Source: a virus. From it: a stretch of DNA of 35,926 nt. Below the pieces are notes generated by a model, which had not been told where the DNA came from, ran no database searches, and saw only the letters and a list, made by a program, of their open reading frames with translations. The position numbers were made by a program, and so were the translations under genes. Below, piece after piece: positions 7,894-14,042 of this stretch (position 1 is the first letter of the stretch; each line of letters begins with the position of its first letter). Where the stretch lies: positions 1 to 35,926 of IMG/VR virus record IMGVR_UViG_3300042876_000541, one strand, 5' to 3'.

Positions 7894-8331
7894 ATGGAAC
7901 TGGAAATCTTCACACCCAGCACCGTGCAGGCAGCAGGCCGCACAGTCGATCCATCAATTAGGGTCACCAAAATGGGAATGTTTACACTCAATCCCGCAGC
8001 GGTGGAGCTAATGGGGCTCACCGCTGGCGAACCTATCGCCATCGCTAGGCAAAAGGACGGTGATCGGTCTTGGCTTGTAGCCAAGCAGCCGCACGGATTC
8101 CCTAGCCGCAAGGGCTACGGAGACACGCACGCCAGCATCGTATTCCAGTCGGCCAAGCTCGCGAAGGAAATACTCGCCACGCTCCCGCAGCCTGACAGCA
8201 ATGTCAAGATCAGGATCAGCAACGAGCCAGTGATGGCAGGGCAGGCAAAATGGTACCCACTCATGACACAGCTGCTGGGTAAGAAGAAAGTGGTGGAGAC
8301 CCTGGACGAATTGGCACCCAAGAGATTCTAA
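7894..8331 (+). CDS. hypothetical protein with AbrB-like fold features
   Basis: A 145-aa protein. Residues about 24-58 (VTKMGMFTLNPAAVELMGLT, then GEPIAIARQ) have the beta-turn pattern of SpoVT/AbrB-type DNA-binding domains. The rest has no recognised motif. There is no signal peptide or membrane segment. A regulatory role is only a suggestion. Confidence 0.55.
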   Translation: MELEIFTPSTVQAAGRTVDPSIRVTKMGMFTLNPAAVELMGLTAGEPIAIARQKDGDRSWLVAKQPHGFPSRKGYGDTHASIVFQSAKLAKEILATLPQPDSNVKIRISNEPVMAGQAKWYPLMTQLLGKKKVVETLDELAPKRF

Positions 8332-8335
8332 GGCG

Positions 8336-8764
8336 ATGAGAGCTTATCCATCTCGCAAGGATCAGGAAGCCAGCAGGCAGGCGATGCGCCGCAAGGTCAT
8401 CGCCCTGCTGATGGCCTGGAAGCCCAGCCACTTTGGCAACTGGTGCGCAGAGCGCGCCTCCTTCAAGTGCGACATGCAGCGCATCTACGACTGGGTCAAT
8501 ACCTACGGACACGCCAAGCCCAAGTGGCTCAACCAATACACCTATTCCGAGCTGGTAAAGCTCGTCTCACAAGTCAAAAAAATTACTAACACACAATCCA
8601 ATGGCACAAAAAGAACACCTACGCAGCCGCAATCAGGAGATCAGGGAAGTATTCCACTATCTCCGCAAGGTCGAGCGACGGGAGCACACCTACACGATGG
8701 AGGTACTGGCAGCCAACTACCACTTGGGCTGGAGCCACATCTGGAAGATTCTCCGCGATCCTGA
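8336..8764 (+). CDS. hypothetical early protein (possibly GemA-like)
   Basis: A 142-aa frame. The first 82 residues look real: a basic helix and then CDMQRIYDWVNTYGHAKPKW and LNQYTYSELVKLVSQVKKI. The closing helix slightly recalls the DUF1018/GemA regulators of Mu-like phages, but this is weak. The last 55 residues are Gly/Pro/Ser-rich and overlap the next gene out of frame, so they are probably an extension caused by a missing stop. Confidence 0.5.
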   Translation: MRAYPSRKDQEASRQAMRRKVIALLMAWKPSHFGNWCAERASFKCDMQRIYDWVNTYGHAKPKWLNQYTYSELVKLVSQVKKITNTQSNGTKRTPTQPQSGDQGSIPLSPQGRATGAHLHDGGTGSQLPLGLEPHLEDSPRS

Positions 8765-8858
8765 CGAGCCCGACGCGATCAAGGCCCCGTCCCTATTCTA
8801 CCTCAAGACTGTAAAGCAAAATGAAAACATCCATCCGCTACCTGGTAAAGATCGGTAA
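8601..8858 (+). CDS. small HTH protein, possible Mor-like activator
   Basis: An 85-aa protein. Residues about 14-52 (EVFHYLRKVERREHTYTMEV, LAANYHLGWSHIWKILRD) form a helix-turn-helix similar in pattern to the C-terminal HTH of Mor/C middle and late activators in Mu. It lacks the usual Mor N-terminal dimerisation domain. A transcription role is inferred from the HTH only. Confidence 0.55.
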   Translation: MAQKEHLRSRNQEIREVFHYLRKVERREHTYTMEVLAANYHLGWSHIWKILRDPDEPDAIKAPSLFYLKTVKQNENIHPLPGKDR

Positions 8859-9261
8859 CAACCCGACACAGATATTCTTCGAGTTCCACCCGAGGACCAA
8901 GATCATCCAAGGGGTGCAGGTGATCGGGGAGGATGTCCGGCTCGATCAGGCCAAGTGGCTCCTGGTCAATGCCCCAGCCACAGAGGGTGACTTGATCGAG
9001 AACTTTGCCAAGGTAGTCGGCAAGAAGTGCAGCATCCAGTTTGCTCCGATCGACGTCACGTTTGCGATGTTTTGGGACCGGTACCAGGCCAAGGTAGGGA
9101 ATAAGGAGCGGGCCAAGAAGCTCTGGAACCTCATGAACCAGCACGATCAGGCCGCCGCCTATGCCTATATCGAGACATACAATCGGTACCTGTTCAGTAA
9201 TCCCACACTGACCAAGGCGTATCCTGAGACTTATCTGAGTCAAAGGAGATGGGAAAATTAG
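8821..9261 (+). CDS. phage replication-type domain protein
   Basis: A 146-aa protein. The C-terminal part (about 80-146) has the order FWDRYQAKVGNKERAKKLW, a helical middle, then a TYLSQRRWEN end. This is the FWxxYPxKxxKxxAxxxW ... TWLxxxRWED pattern found at the C-terminus of phage replication initiators and in small standalone phage proteins. The N-terminal 75 residues are beta-rich and unrecognised. It could help load host replication factors during replicative transposition; that is inference. Confidence 0.6.
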   Translation: MKTSIRYLVKIGNNPTQIFFEFHPRTKIIQGVQVIGEDVRLDQAKWLLVNAPATEGDLIENFAKVVGKKCSIQFAPIDVTFAMFWDRYQAKVGNKERAKKLWNLMNQHDQAAAYAYIETYNRYLFSNPTLTKAYPETYLSQRRWEN

Positions 9262-9551
9262 AAGCAAGAAACAAGATGACAGAAAAGAAGAAAAAACCAA
9301 TCCTCAACAGGGCGCAGCGGAAAGCCCTGGAGAAAGTAAAGAGCCTGGCGGAGTTCCGGGTCTTGAAGCTCGAAGAAAAGAAGTACGGCGTATCCGTCCG
9401 CGGGGCCGATGGTGCCAAGCTCAGCATAGTCGTTGAGTGCATGGCGATGTATGTCAACTCGATGATTGAGTACAGCAACGCGAATCCAGATGCCTCCTTT
9501 GGGGACTTCTCGCGGTTTGTCAACAATACCATGATCCAAGATCCAAGCTAA
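9249..9551 (+). CDS. hypothetical phage protein
   Basis: A 100-aa protein with a highly basic start (MTEKKKKPILNRAQRKALEK if the second ATG at 9276 is used). The rest is an unrecognised alpha/beta stretch. It overlaps the previous gene by 13 bp and abuts the next. Confidence 0.55.
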   Translation: MGKLEARNKMTEKKKKPILNRAQRKALEKVKSLAEFRVLKLEEKKYGVSVRGADGAKLSIVVECMAMYVNSMIEYSNANPDASFGDFSRFVNNTMIQDPS

Positions 9552-9775
9552 TGAGATCCACCGCACTGATACTCGCCCTGTCGATCCTGATGGCCTGCGG
9601 CTCCGCCAAGCCGCTGACCGTGTCCGCCACGGGTGTCGTCGTGTCTGTTACCGTAACGGACGTTACAGTAGTCTACGAGACGATGATCACCCACACCGGA
9701 GACAGGATCGCACTGACCCACCACTTCCCCGCAGGTCACAGCTACCGCAAAGGGGACATTTATCCGAAACATTAA
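9551..9775 (+). CDS. small lipoprotein
   Basis: A 74-aa protein with a signal peptide and lipobox (ILALSILMACGS, Cys16). A short beta-rich, Val/Thr-rich body follows (SATGVVVSVTVTDVTVVYET). It would be lipidated and anchored in the envelope. It is one of four exported proteins of this early region. No family recognised. Confidence 0.65.
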   Translation: MRSTALILALSILMACGSAKPLTVSATGVVVSVTVTDVTVVYETMITHTGDRIALTHHFPAGHSYRKGDIYPKH

Positions 9776-9794
9776 CCATTAATCAAATCAAACC

Positions 9795-9950
9795 ATGAAA
9801 AAGACAATCCTATTCCTGCTGGTATTCAGCATCCTCGCGATGGCCCTGCCATCCTGCACCGTATTCGGTCCCACCACTGACAAGGCCTACGTGGCCAAGC
9901 AGCAGAAGCAAATGATGTTCAAGGGCTACAAGAAAAAAAAGTACTCATAG
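9795..9950 (+). CDS. very small lipoprotein
   Basis: A 51-aa ORF starting MKKTILFLLVFSILAMALPS with lipobox Cys21, then a short Lys-rich mature part ending MMFKGYKKKKYS. The ATG follows the leader TTAATCAAATCAAACC, used by several neighbours. A hairpin terminator lies 25 bp downstream. The size and lysine tail recall small entericidin-type or lysis-related lipoproteins, but no homology is claimed. Confidence 0.65.
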   Translation: MKKTILFLLVFSILAMALPSCTVFGPTTDKAYVAKQQKQMMFKGYKKKKYS

Positions 9951-9975
9951 CGTGTTTGGGTTTATCTGTGATCAA

Positions 9976-10007
9976 GCGCCTGCCGCCACTGGCGGTGGGG
10001 GCTTTTT
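9976..10007 (+). terminator. intrinsic terminator
   Basis: CCGCC-ACT-GGCGG forms a tight stem (983-995) inside a wider GC-rich arm and is followed by a T run at 10003-10008. It lies after the small lipoprotein gene and before a purine-rich repeat. Confidence 0.6.
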
Positions 10008-10063
10008 TAAGATGTGAGATGTTAGATATGAGATTTGAGACACAAGAAACAAGAGACAAGACT
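10008..10063 (+). repeat. purine-rich GATGTGAGA-type repeat, copy 1
   Basis: Short degenerate repeats (AGATGTGAGATGTTAGATAT, then GAGACACAAGAAACAAGAGA) fill the space before the next ATG. Similar blocks occur at 12781, 13469, 15794, 18524 and 20830, all with the purine-rich strand on plus. Confidence 0.6.
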
Positions 10064-10255
10064 ATGGAACACTGGACATACATTCGAGCTAAGTTCATCA
10101 AGGAGAAAATAGAATCACTAGAACAAATCAGAGCACAAGTCATTGTGACTGATTTCAGGAAAGATGACCCTGTATTTATGATGCTAAGAACACAATTATT
10201 GACCGTTCTTGAATCTTATATTTTTGAAAAAGAGGAGCAGTTTAAGGAACTGTAG
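10064..10255 (+). CDS. hypothetical helical small protein
   Basis: A 63-aa protein, almost entirely charged helix (FIKEKIESLEQIRAQVIVTD). I chose ATG 10064, directly after the repeat block; the upstream extension only translates terminator and repeat DNA. Function unknown. Confidence 0.5.
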   Translation: MEHWTYIRAKFIKEKIESLEQIRAQVIVTDFRKDDPVFMMLRTQLLTVLESYIFEKEEQFKEL

Positions 10256-10312
10256 ACTGTGGACTATCGACCATTAACTATTAACTATTAACCAATCAAC
10301 CAATTTCAAAAA

Positions 10313-10516
10313 ATGCAACAACTGACAGACAATAGCCCGATGCCATTCGGGAAGTACAAGGGGCAGAAGATGGCCAATGTACCGGACCCTTATTTGAAGT
10401 GGCTGCGCAAGCAGCTGCGGATGCTACAGGACAAAGGCACCGTACTCAGCGATCACCAGCAGCAGGTGGTGGATTATGTAGATGATTTTGGGGAGGAAAA
10501 TTTGAAGGAGCGATGA
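10313..10516 (+). CDS. DUF3820 family protein
   Basis: A 67-aa protein with the signature MPFGKYKGQKMANVPDPYL followed by KWLRKQ. This matches the FGKYKGxxxxxVPxxYLxWL pattern of DUF3820, common in phages and also seen next to exonuclease domains. Its biochemical role is not established. It follows AACTATTAACTATTAACC leader repeats. The stop overlaps the next ATG (ATGA). Confidence 0.75.
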   Translation: MQQLTDNSPMPFGKYKGQKMANVPDPYLKWLRKQLRMLQDKGTVLSDHQQQVVDYVDDFGEENLKER

Positions 10517-10794
10517 GACAGGTTTTTCGAAGGATAGAGATTAAAGCTCACGAAAGAGCGAACCTAGAAATCATCGAATACAACGATGGAACGGCATCTG
10601 TCTCGGTTGACTGTATGTGGACTGGTTGGGTAGATCAATACCCGAAGTTCTCAGAAGACATAATCAAAGAGCAAGAGTCGAAAATCACAAAGCGAATATC
10701 AGCCTACAAAAAATGGGAAGGAGATTATAACCCTACGAAATTCCTCAAACACCTTTTGGAAGAGATCAGAAAATCAAGACAGTTATCATTATGA
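10513..10794 (+). CDS. hypothetical phage protein
   Basis: A 93-aa soluble protein: a beta-rich first half (ANLEIIEYNDGTASVSVDCM) and a basic helical second half. No family recognised. ATGA overlaps on both sides indicate translational coupling. Confidence 0.55.
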   Translation: MRQVFRRIEIKAHERANLEIIEYNDGTASVSVDCMWTGWVDQYPKFSEDIIKEQESKITKRISAYKKWEGDYNPTKFLKHLLEEIRKSRQLSL

Positions 10795-11048
10795 AAATCA
10801 CTTACGAAATAGACACGCAAGATCCATCCCAGGCGATGGAGCGGCGGCAGCTCGAGAAGGCCAACGACATGGCCATGGTACTCTGGGAGATGACCTTCAA
10901 TGTGCGAAAGCATGTCAACAACCGGGTGGAAAACGCAGTAGCCGACGGCTACAGGGTCAGCGCAGAGGATGCGATCAGCTGGGTATTCCAAGAATACAAC
11001 AGATTGATGGAAGAGCACGGGATACGGGTAGAGGAGCTTAACAATTAA
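10791..11048 (+). CDS. hypothetical phage protein
   Basis: An 85-aa acidic, helical protein (MAMVLWEMTFNVRKHVNNRV). It resembles in size and character the small proteins common in Bacteroidota phage early regions, but no domain is recognised. Confidence 0.55.
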   Translation: MKITYEIDTQDPSQAMERRQLEKANDMAMVLWEMTFNVRKHVNNRVENAVADGYRVSAEDAISWVFQEYNRLMEEHGIRVEELNN

Positions 11049-11052
11049 CGAT

Positions 11053-11346
11053 ATGCCATACCTATCATACGATCGGATCAGACACGACGGCCAAAGCCGC
11101 TACGCAAAGGAAATATCCGCCAAGGTCAAAGAACTCGTGGAGTATCAGGGAATACGCCATGCGGCGGAATTTAGGGAGATGATGAAACGGTGGATGGAAG
11201 ACATGCCGCGCCATAATCAGTTCCATATTACAGACAGGTATAAGGTGGTACAGACAGGATTCAAGGTCGAGATCAGGCGACGCAAGGACGTATTCTCCAC
11301 TGATTTCCTGACCATCTTCGAAATCATCGAACATCCAGACAACTAA
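11053..11346 (+). CDS. hypothetical phage protein
   Basis: A 97-aa basic protein with no recognised family and no membrane segment. It lies 4 bp after the previous gene in the same operon. Confidence 0.55.
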   Translation: MPYLSYDRIRHDGQSRYAKEISAKVKELVEYQGIRHAAEFREMMKRWMEDMPRHNQFHITDRYKVVQTGFKVEIRRRKDVFSTDFLTIFEIIEHPDN

Positions 11347-11350
11347 CCCC

Positions 11351-11623
11351 ATGAGACAAACCTGGAAAGAAATCACTATCAAGTTCATCATCTTCATAGC
11401 GGCAGCACTGCTGCTGCTATGGGTGAGTGGATGTAAACCCCGTGAACAGCGCGTCCGGGATAAGTACGTGCTGAAGGTCTACGAGCAATCAGGATCACTT
11501 GATGAGTGGTCTATCATCATCGGCATTGACTCAGTCTACATGCACAGCAGCACCACCGCAGACATCTGGATCGATGGTCGCAAGAGCCGAATCATCGGGG
11601 ACAAGTTGCTGGTGGGGAGGTAA
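11351..11623 (+). CDS. small lipoprotein; stop codon lies in a cassette boundary
   Basis: A 90-aa protein with a basic start, a hydrophobic segment (FIIFIAAALLLLWVSGC) and lipobox Cys28, so probably a lipoprotein or membrane-anchored. The mature part is beta-rich and unrecognised. The TAA stop is part of GGTAACG, the outer boundary of the first attC-like site. The original stop codon therefore appears to have served as the insertion point of the cassette array. Confidence 0.65.
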   Translation: MRQTWKEITIKFIIFIAAALLLLWVSGCKPREQRVRDKYVLKVYEQSGSLDEWSIIIGIDSVYMHSSTTADIWIDGRKSRIIGDKLLVGR

Positions 11624-11750
11624 CGTATCGGGGCTTGTAGCAGTAGGGGATTTATAGCACTACTGTTGAATAAAGCACCAAAGCTGATTAGAAGTACACA
11701 GCTCAATTAAAGCACTTCTGCCCCTATTGCTACAAACCCTTGTTAGCAGA
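11619..11750 (+). other. attC-like recombination site 1
   Basis: An imperfect long inverted repeat. Left arm GGTAACGTATCGGGGCTTGT continues AGCAGTAGGGG. Right arm CCCCTATTGCTACAAACCC continues TTGTTAGCAG. The arms pair almost fully, with unpaired bases as in integron attC hairpins. The intervening about 70 bp contain AGAAGTAC and GCACTTCT, which may form an inner stem. The terminal core TAAC/GTTA resembles but does not fit the integron GTTRRRY consensus. Confidence 0.7.
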
Positions 11751-11795
11751 AGTGGCGGTCAATTTACAAGGGTATAATTTTTAAATTCAAAAAAT

Positions 11796-12026
11796 ATGTG
11801 GTCAGAAAAAGACAAAAAACAAAGAGAAATTGATAGTGCAAAAGCTGAAATAACACAAGCGGAAGCATTAAAAGTATTGTTGTCAAATAATACATTGGCA
11901 GCCGAAATTCATATTGCTGGTATGGTAATGGGAACTTGTGATAATAAGTGGCTTTTACCTGTTGTCGAAAAACAGATAAAAGAACTGAATAAATTTTTAA
12001 ATGGTCAGCCGAACTTATGGGAGTAG
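11796..12026 (+). CDS. cassette 1 protein, hypothetical
   Basis: A 76-aa helical protein (KDKKQREIDSAKAEITQAEA, then NKWLLPVVEKQIKELNKFL). No family recognised. Codon use is AT-rich, unlike the surrounding phage genes. It stands alone between attC-like sites 1 and 2, the usual layout of a one-gene cassette. The cassette would run from about 11743 to 12160. Confidence 0.6.
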   Translation: MWSEKDKKQREIDSAKAEITQAEALKVLLSNNTLAAEIHIAGMVMGTCDNKWLLPVVEKQIKELNKFLNGQPNLWE

Positions 12027-12032
12027 CCATTT

Positions 12033-12167
12033 CTGCTAACGTTTTCGGGCTTTGCGTTCGGCAGGGCTTAGAAGTACAAAAGATTAATTAACAACTAAAG
12101 TTTAATAGAATGAAAAAAGCTGAATTAACAACTCAAACCCCTGCTGACGCAAAACCCGTGTTAGCAG
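12033..12167 (+). other. attC-like recombination site 2
   Basis: Left arm CTGCTAACGTTTTCGGGCTT, then TGCGTTCGGCAGG. Right arm CCTGCTGACGCAAAACCCG, then TGTTAGCAG. The complement of the right arm aligns with the left arm with a small bulge, giving a stem of over 20 bp around an AT-rich 70-bp centre. The right arm also encodes the start of the cassette 2 protein. Confidence 0.75.
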
Positions 12168-12307
12168 AAGTTCCATGCAAGAAGCATAAACCGAAGCAAT
12201 TAGATTATTTAGCTTGGCATGATTGGGCAGAGAAGATGCAAAGACAAGGCAAAGAACAAACACAGTGCAAGAAGTGTGGTAGATGGTATTTTAAATCGGA
12301 GATGTGA
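12110..12307 (+). CDS. cassette 2 protein, small zinc-ribbon protein
   Basis: A 65-aa protein with two metal-ligand pairs, C23-x2-H26 and C53-x2-C56, and the phrase QTQCKKCGRWYF. This is typical of small phage and plasmid zinc-ribbon proteins of unknown role (the LxWxxWAxxM...QxxCxxCxxW type). The ATG lies inside attC-like site 2. Residues about 7-21 (TTQTPADAKPVLAEV) are encoded by its right arm, so the recombination site contributes the N-terminus. AT-rich composition supports foreign origin. Confidence 0.65.
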   Translation: MKKAELTTQTPADAKPVLAEVPCKKHKPKQLDYLAWHDWAEKMQRQGKEQTQCKKCGRWYFKSEM

Positions 12308-12314
12308 GGCATTT

Positions 12315-12450
12315 CTGCTAACGTCCTAGTGCTTTGCGTTCGGGCGGGATTTTAACAACAAAATTTCAATAGAATGAATACAGATGATTTAACCACAAAT
12401 GCTGATGCAGGGCAAGTCGCCCCGCCTGACGCAAAACACTTGTTACCTGC
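12315..12450 (+). other. attC-like recombination site 3
   Basis: Left arm CTGCTAACGTCCTAGTGCTT, then TGCGTTCGGGCGGG. Right arm CCCGCCTGACGCAAAACACT, then TGTTACCTGC. Same architecture and near-identical arm middle (TTTGCGT/ACGCAAA) as site 2, with a different outer end (TTACCTGCC instead of TTAGCAG). Confidence 0.75.
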
Positions 12451-12580
12451 CGTGCCTTCTCACGAGGTTGTCATGGCAGAAATTTACAAGTGGGCTGATG
12501 AAATAAGAATGCCGTCTGGTTATGATGGTGATTTGGAAAAACTTTACAAACGATTGTCTGTCTTATGGCATGGCAGGTAA
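12374..12580 (+). CDS. cassette 3 protein, hypothetical
   Basis: A 68-aa acidic protein. The ATG lies inside attC-like site 3, and residues up to about 27 (VAPPDAKHLLPAVPS) are encoded by the right arm. The PDAKHLLPAV segment parallels PADAKPVLAEV in cassette 2 because both come from the same arm sequence. The rest (VVMAEIYKWADEIRM, LEKLYKRLSVLWHGR) is helical and unrecognised. The TAA stop is again inside a GGTAAC core. Confidence 0.6.
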   Translation: MNTDDLTTNADAGQVAPPDAKHLLPAVPSHEVVMAEIYKWADEIRMPSGYDGDLEKLYKRLSVLWHGR

Positions 12581-12581
12581 C
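12572..12581 (+). other. 3' half-site of the cassette array
   Basis: GGCAGGTAAC is the inverted complement of TTACCTGCC at the right arm of site 3 and matches the GGTAAC that opens site 1. No second arm follows. This is the right junction with phage DNA. Confidence 0.6.
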
Positions 12582-12618
12582 ATATGGCTAACCGCACATT
12601 TTACGGCACAAAAAGACT

Positions 12619-12783
12619 ATGGAAAAGACAAAAAAAGTACTCAGACGGGTCAGGATCGCGGAAAAGATCCTCGACCACTACCGCGCAAAGTATCCGGGGA
12701 TATCCTTGCAGCGGTTCATTGATCTGGCACTGGAAAACCAGTGGCTCAGGGATAGAAGGGAGAGGGTGGTGAAACCTTTTTAG
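12619..12783 (+). CDS. short basic phage protein (54 aa)
   Basis: A 54-aa protein: MEKTKKVLRRVRIAEKILDH and so on to VVKPF. It is strongly basic and helical, with YPGISLQRFIDLALENQWL. The pattern is compatible with a ribbon-helix-helix or other small DNA-binding protein. Composition returns to that of the phage genes, marking the end of the inserted cassettes. The start follows AAAAAGACT with no Shine-Dalgarno sequence. Confidence 0.55.
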   Translation: MEKTKKVLRRVRIAEKILDHYRAKYPGISLQRFIDLALENQWLRDRRERVVKPF

Positions 12784-12813
12784 ATGTGAGATGTGAGACA
12801 TTAGATATGAGAC
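12781..12813 (+). repeat. purine-rich GATGTGAGA-type repeat, copy 2
   Basis: TAGATGTGAGATGTGAGACA then TTAGATATGAGACT. The first bases supply the stop codon of the 54-aa gene, and the block ends at the next ATG. Confidence 0.6.
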
Positions 12814-12814
12814 T

Positions 12815-13111
12815 ATGACAGAACTACAGAAAGAATTTGAAGCAACGGGGTACTCAAGCTGGATCAATTCAGACTTGTACCCAGACGGTAGAATCTACAC
12901 ACAGGAATACACCCAGTGGCTGGAGAAAAGGATCGAGGAATTAACCAAAAAACCTTATCAACAGGAAATCGTTTTATTGATTTCCAACGAGACAGACATG
13001 ACAATCGAATCCGCTTGGCGTAATCTATCTGATGCAAAGGATGAGTGTGATCGATTGAGTGAAAAAAAGCCATGGAATGAATACATGGTAGTGGAGCTAA
13101 AAGTACAATAA
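12815..13111 (+). CDS. hypothetical phage protein
   Basis: A 98-aa acidic, soluble protein with two helical blocks (TQEYTQWLEKRIEELTKK, ESAWRNLSDAKDECDRLSEK). No family recognised. The segment between them (QQEIVLLISNETDMTIESAW) is beta-like. Confidence 0.55.
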   Translation: MTELQKEFEATGYSSWINSDLYPDGRIYTQEYTQWLEKRIEELTKKPYQQEIVLLISNETDMTIESAWRNLSDAKDECDRLSEKKPWNEYMVVELKVQ

Positions 13112-13115
13112 GACT

Positions 13116-13473
13116 ATGAAAAAGGGAATCACATTGATCATCATGCTGCTGCTGGCTGTGGGAGTGCAGGCGCAGACGGCGATGAAGTGGGCGGGCAAGC
13201 CCTCAGAGCTGCCGATCATCCTATCCGACGGCACGGAGATCCGCGTAGGTACGCAGATCGAGATGCACCAGGGCAGCAACTTTGACGGCACCTACAAGTA
13301 TGCTTACACCTCCAGCGGCGGACTTCGCGACGCTGACCGTGACAGAGATCCGCTACAGCAAGGCCGCCGATCAGCTCTTTGCGCTCGTGGAGTTCCAAGG
13401 GCGATTGTACCTGGTCGATATCGAGAAGGGATTGAGAAGTGGGGAGATAAAGGAAGTACGAAGGACGAGGTGA
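13116..13473 (+). pseudogene. secreted protein, frameshifted
   Basis: The frame starts with a clear Sec signal peptide (MKKGITLIIMLLLAVGVQAQ). It reads KPSELPIILSDGTEIRVGTQ and on to YAYTSSG, then turns into Arg-rich nonsense. The +1 frame continues sensibly with DFATLTVTEIRYSKAADQLF and ends at 13473 just before a repeat and terminator. Removing one G at 13320-13321 joins them into a 118-aa exported protein. It is either a genuine 1-bp insertion or a sequencing error. No family recognised. It is the last gene of the rightward early/middle operon. Confidence 0.65.
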
Positions 13474-13503
13474 GAGACAAGAAGCAAGAGGCAAGAGACA
13501 AGA
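13469..13503 (+). repeat. AGACAAGAAGCAAGAG-type repeat
   Basis: GAGAGACAAGAAGCAAGAG and GCAAGAGACAAGAAAG lie between the secreted protein and its terminator. It belongs with the other purine-rich blocks. Confidence 0.5.
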
Positions 13504-13505
13504 AA

Positions 13506-13531
13506 GCCCCGAGGGATCGGGGCTTTTTTTT
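13506..13531 (+). terminator. terminator closing the rightward early operon
   Basis: GCCCCG (506-511 of this kilobase) pairs with CGGGGC and is followed by eight T residues. Convergent genes meet here: the leftward late module ends at 13530, overlapping the T run. Confidence 0.8.
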
Positions 13532-14030
13532 ATGGCTCAGGGTCTGGTGGTGGCGGTGGTGCTGCCCAAGGGAGCCGGGAGCGGCTGCGGCGGTACTCGT
13601 AGCGGATGCGGATGGTGGATACGATCAGGTTGCGCGCAAATAGGGGCTTTTCGTAGCCTACGATTTGGATACCCTCGTAGTGGTGCAGCAGTGCATCGAT
13701 ATGGTCGGCATAGCCAAGCGCATCCTTGTAGGCATTCAGATCTGCGCTGTCGTCCCTTCCCTGGTAGAAGTTGTCGACCACGACCTTGATCCCAATTTCG
13801 ATGGTGCCGGTCTGCTGTCCATCCCTGGCATCGAGCGGCAGATCCGCAAAGTCCACCGCCACATAGGGCCGCGGTGGCTGGGGATAGTTGGCTTCGTCCC
13901 ATTGGGTCGGGTTGTTTTCCCATGGAATGACCGCAGCGGGTGCGGTGATCTCCTTTTCGGTGTAGTAGTCTGCCGAATCCTCGCCCATCAGGCGGTCTTG
14001 GATCAACTCTAAAATACTTGCGTAGCTCAT
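13530..14030 (-). CDS. Mu gp37-like / tail terminator-type protein
   Basis: A 166-aa protein from the last gene of the leftward late module. The central beta region (TGTIEIGIKVVVDNFYQGRD) and helices around a metered N-terminus (YASILELIQDRLMGE) fit the Mu gp37 (DUF1834) or tail-terminator type that caps the tail tube at the head end. The C-terminus is Arg- then Pro-rich (PWAAPPPPPDPEP). Position after a gpG-like gene supports a head-tail joining role. Assignment is moderate. Confidence 0.5.
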   Translation of the reverse strand: MSYASILELIQDRLMGEDSADYYTEKEITAPAAVIPWENNPTQWDEANYPQPPRPYVAVDFADLPLDARDGQQTGTIEIGIKVVVDNFYQGRDDSADLNAYKDALGYADHIDALLHHYEGIQIVGYEKPLFARNLIVSTIRIRYEYRRSRSRLPWAAPPPPPDPEP

Positions 14031-14042
14031 GTGTAACGGCTG

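Noticed and set aside
11619-12581. Classical chromosomal integron
   Set aside because: No integrase or attI, and the cores TTAGCAG/TTACCTGC do not fit GTTRRRY; I keep the term attC-like.
12522-12772. Two overlapping plus-strand ORFs at the right cassette junction
   Set aside because: They are out-of-frame readings across cassette 3 and the 54-aa gene, with Ser/Trp-rich nonsense products.
13282-13643. Separate genes at 13282 and a read-through ORF to 13643
   Set aside because: They are better explained as two halves of one frameshifted secreted protein; the read-through runs across the terminator.
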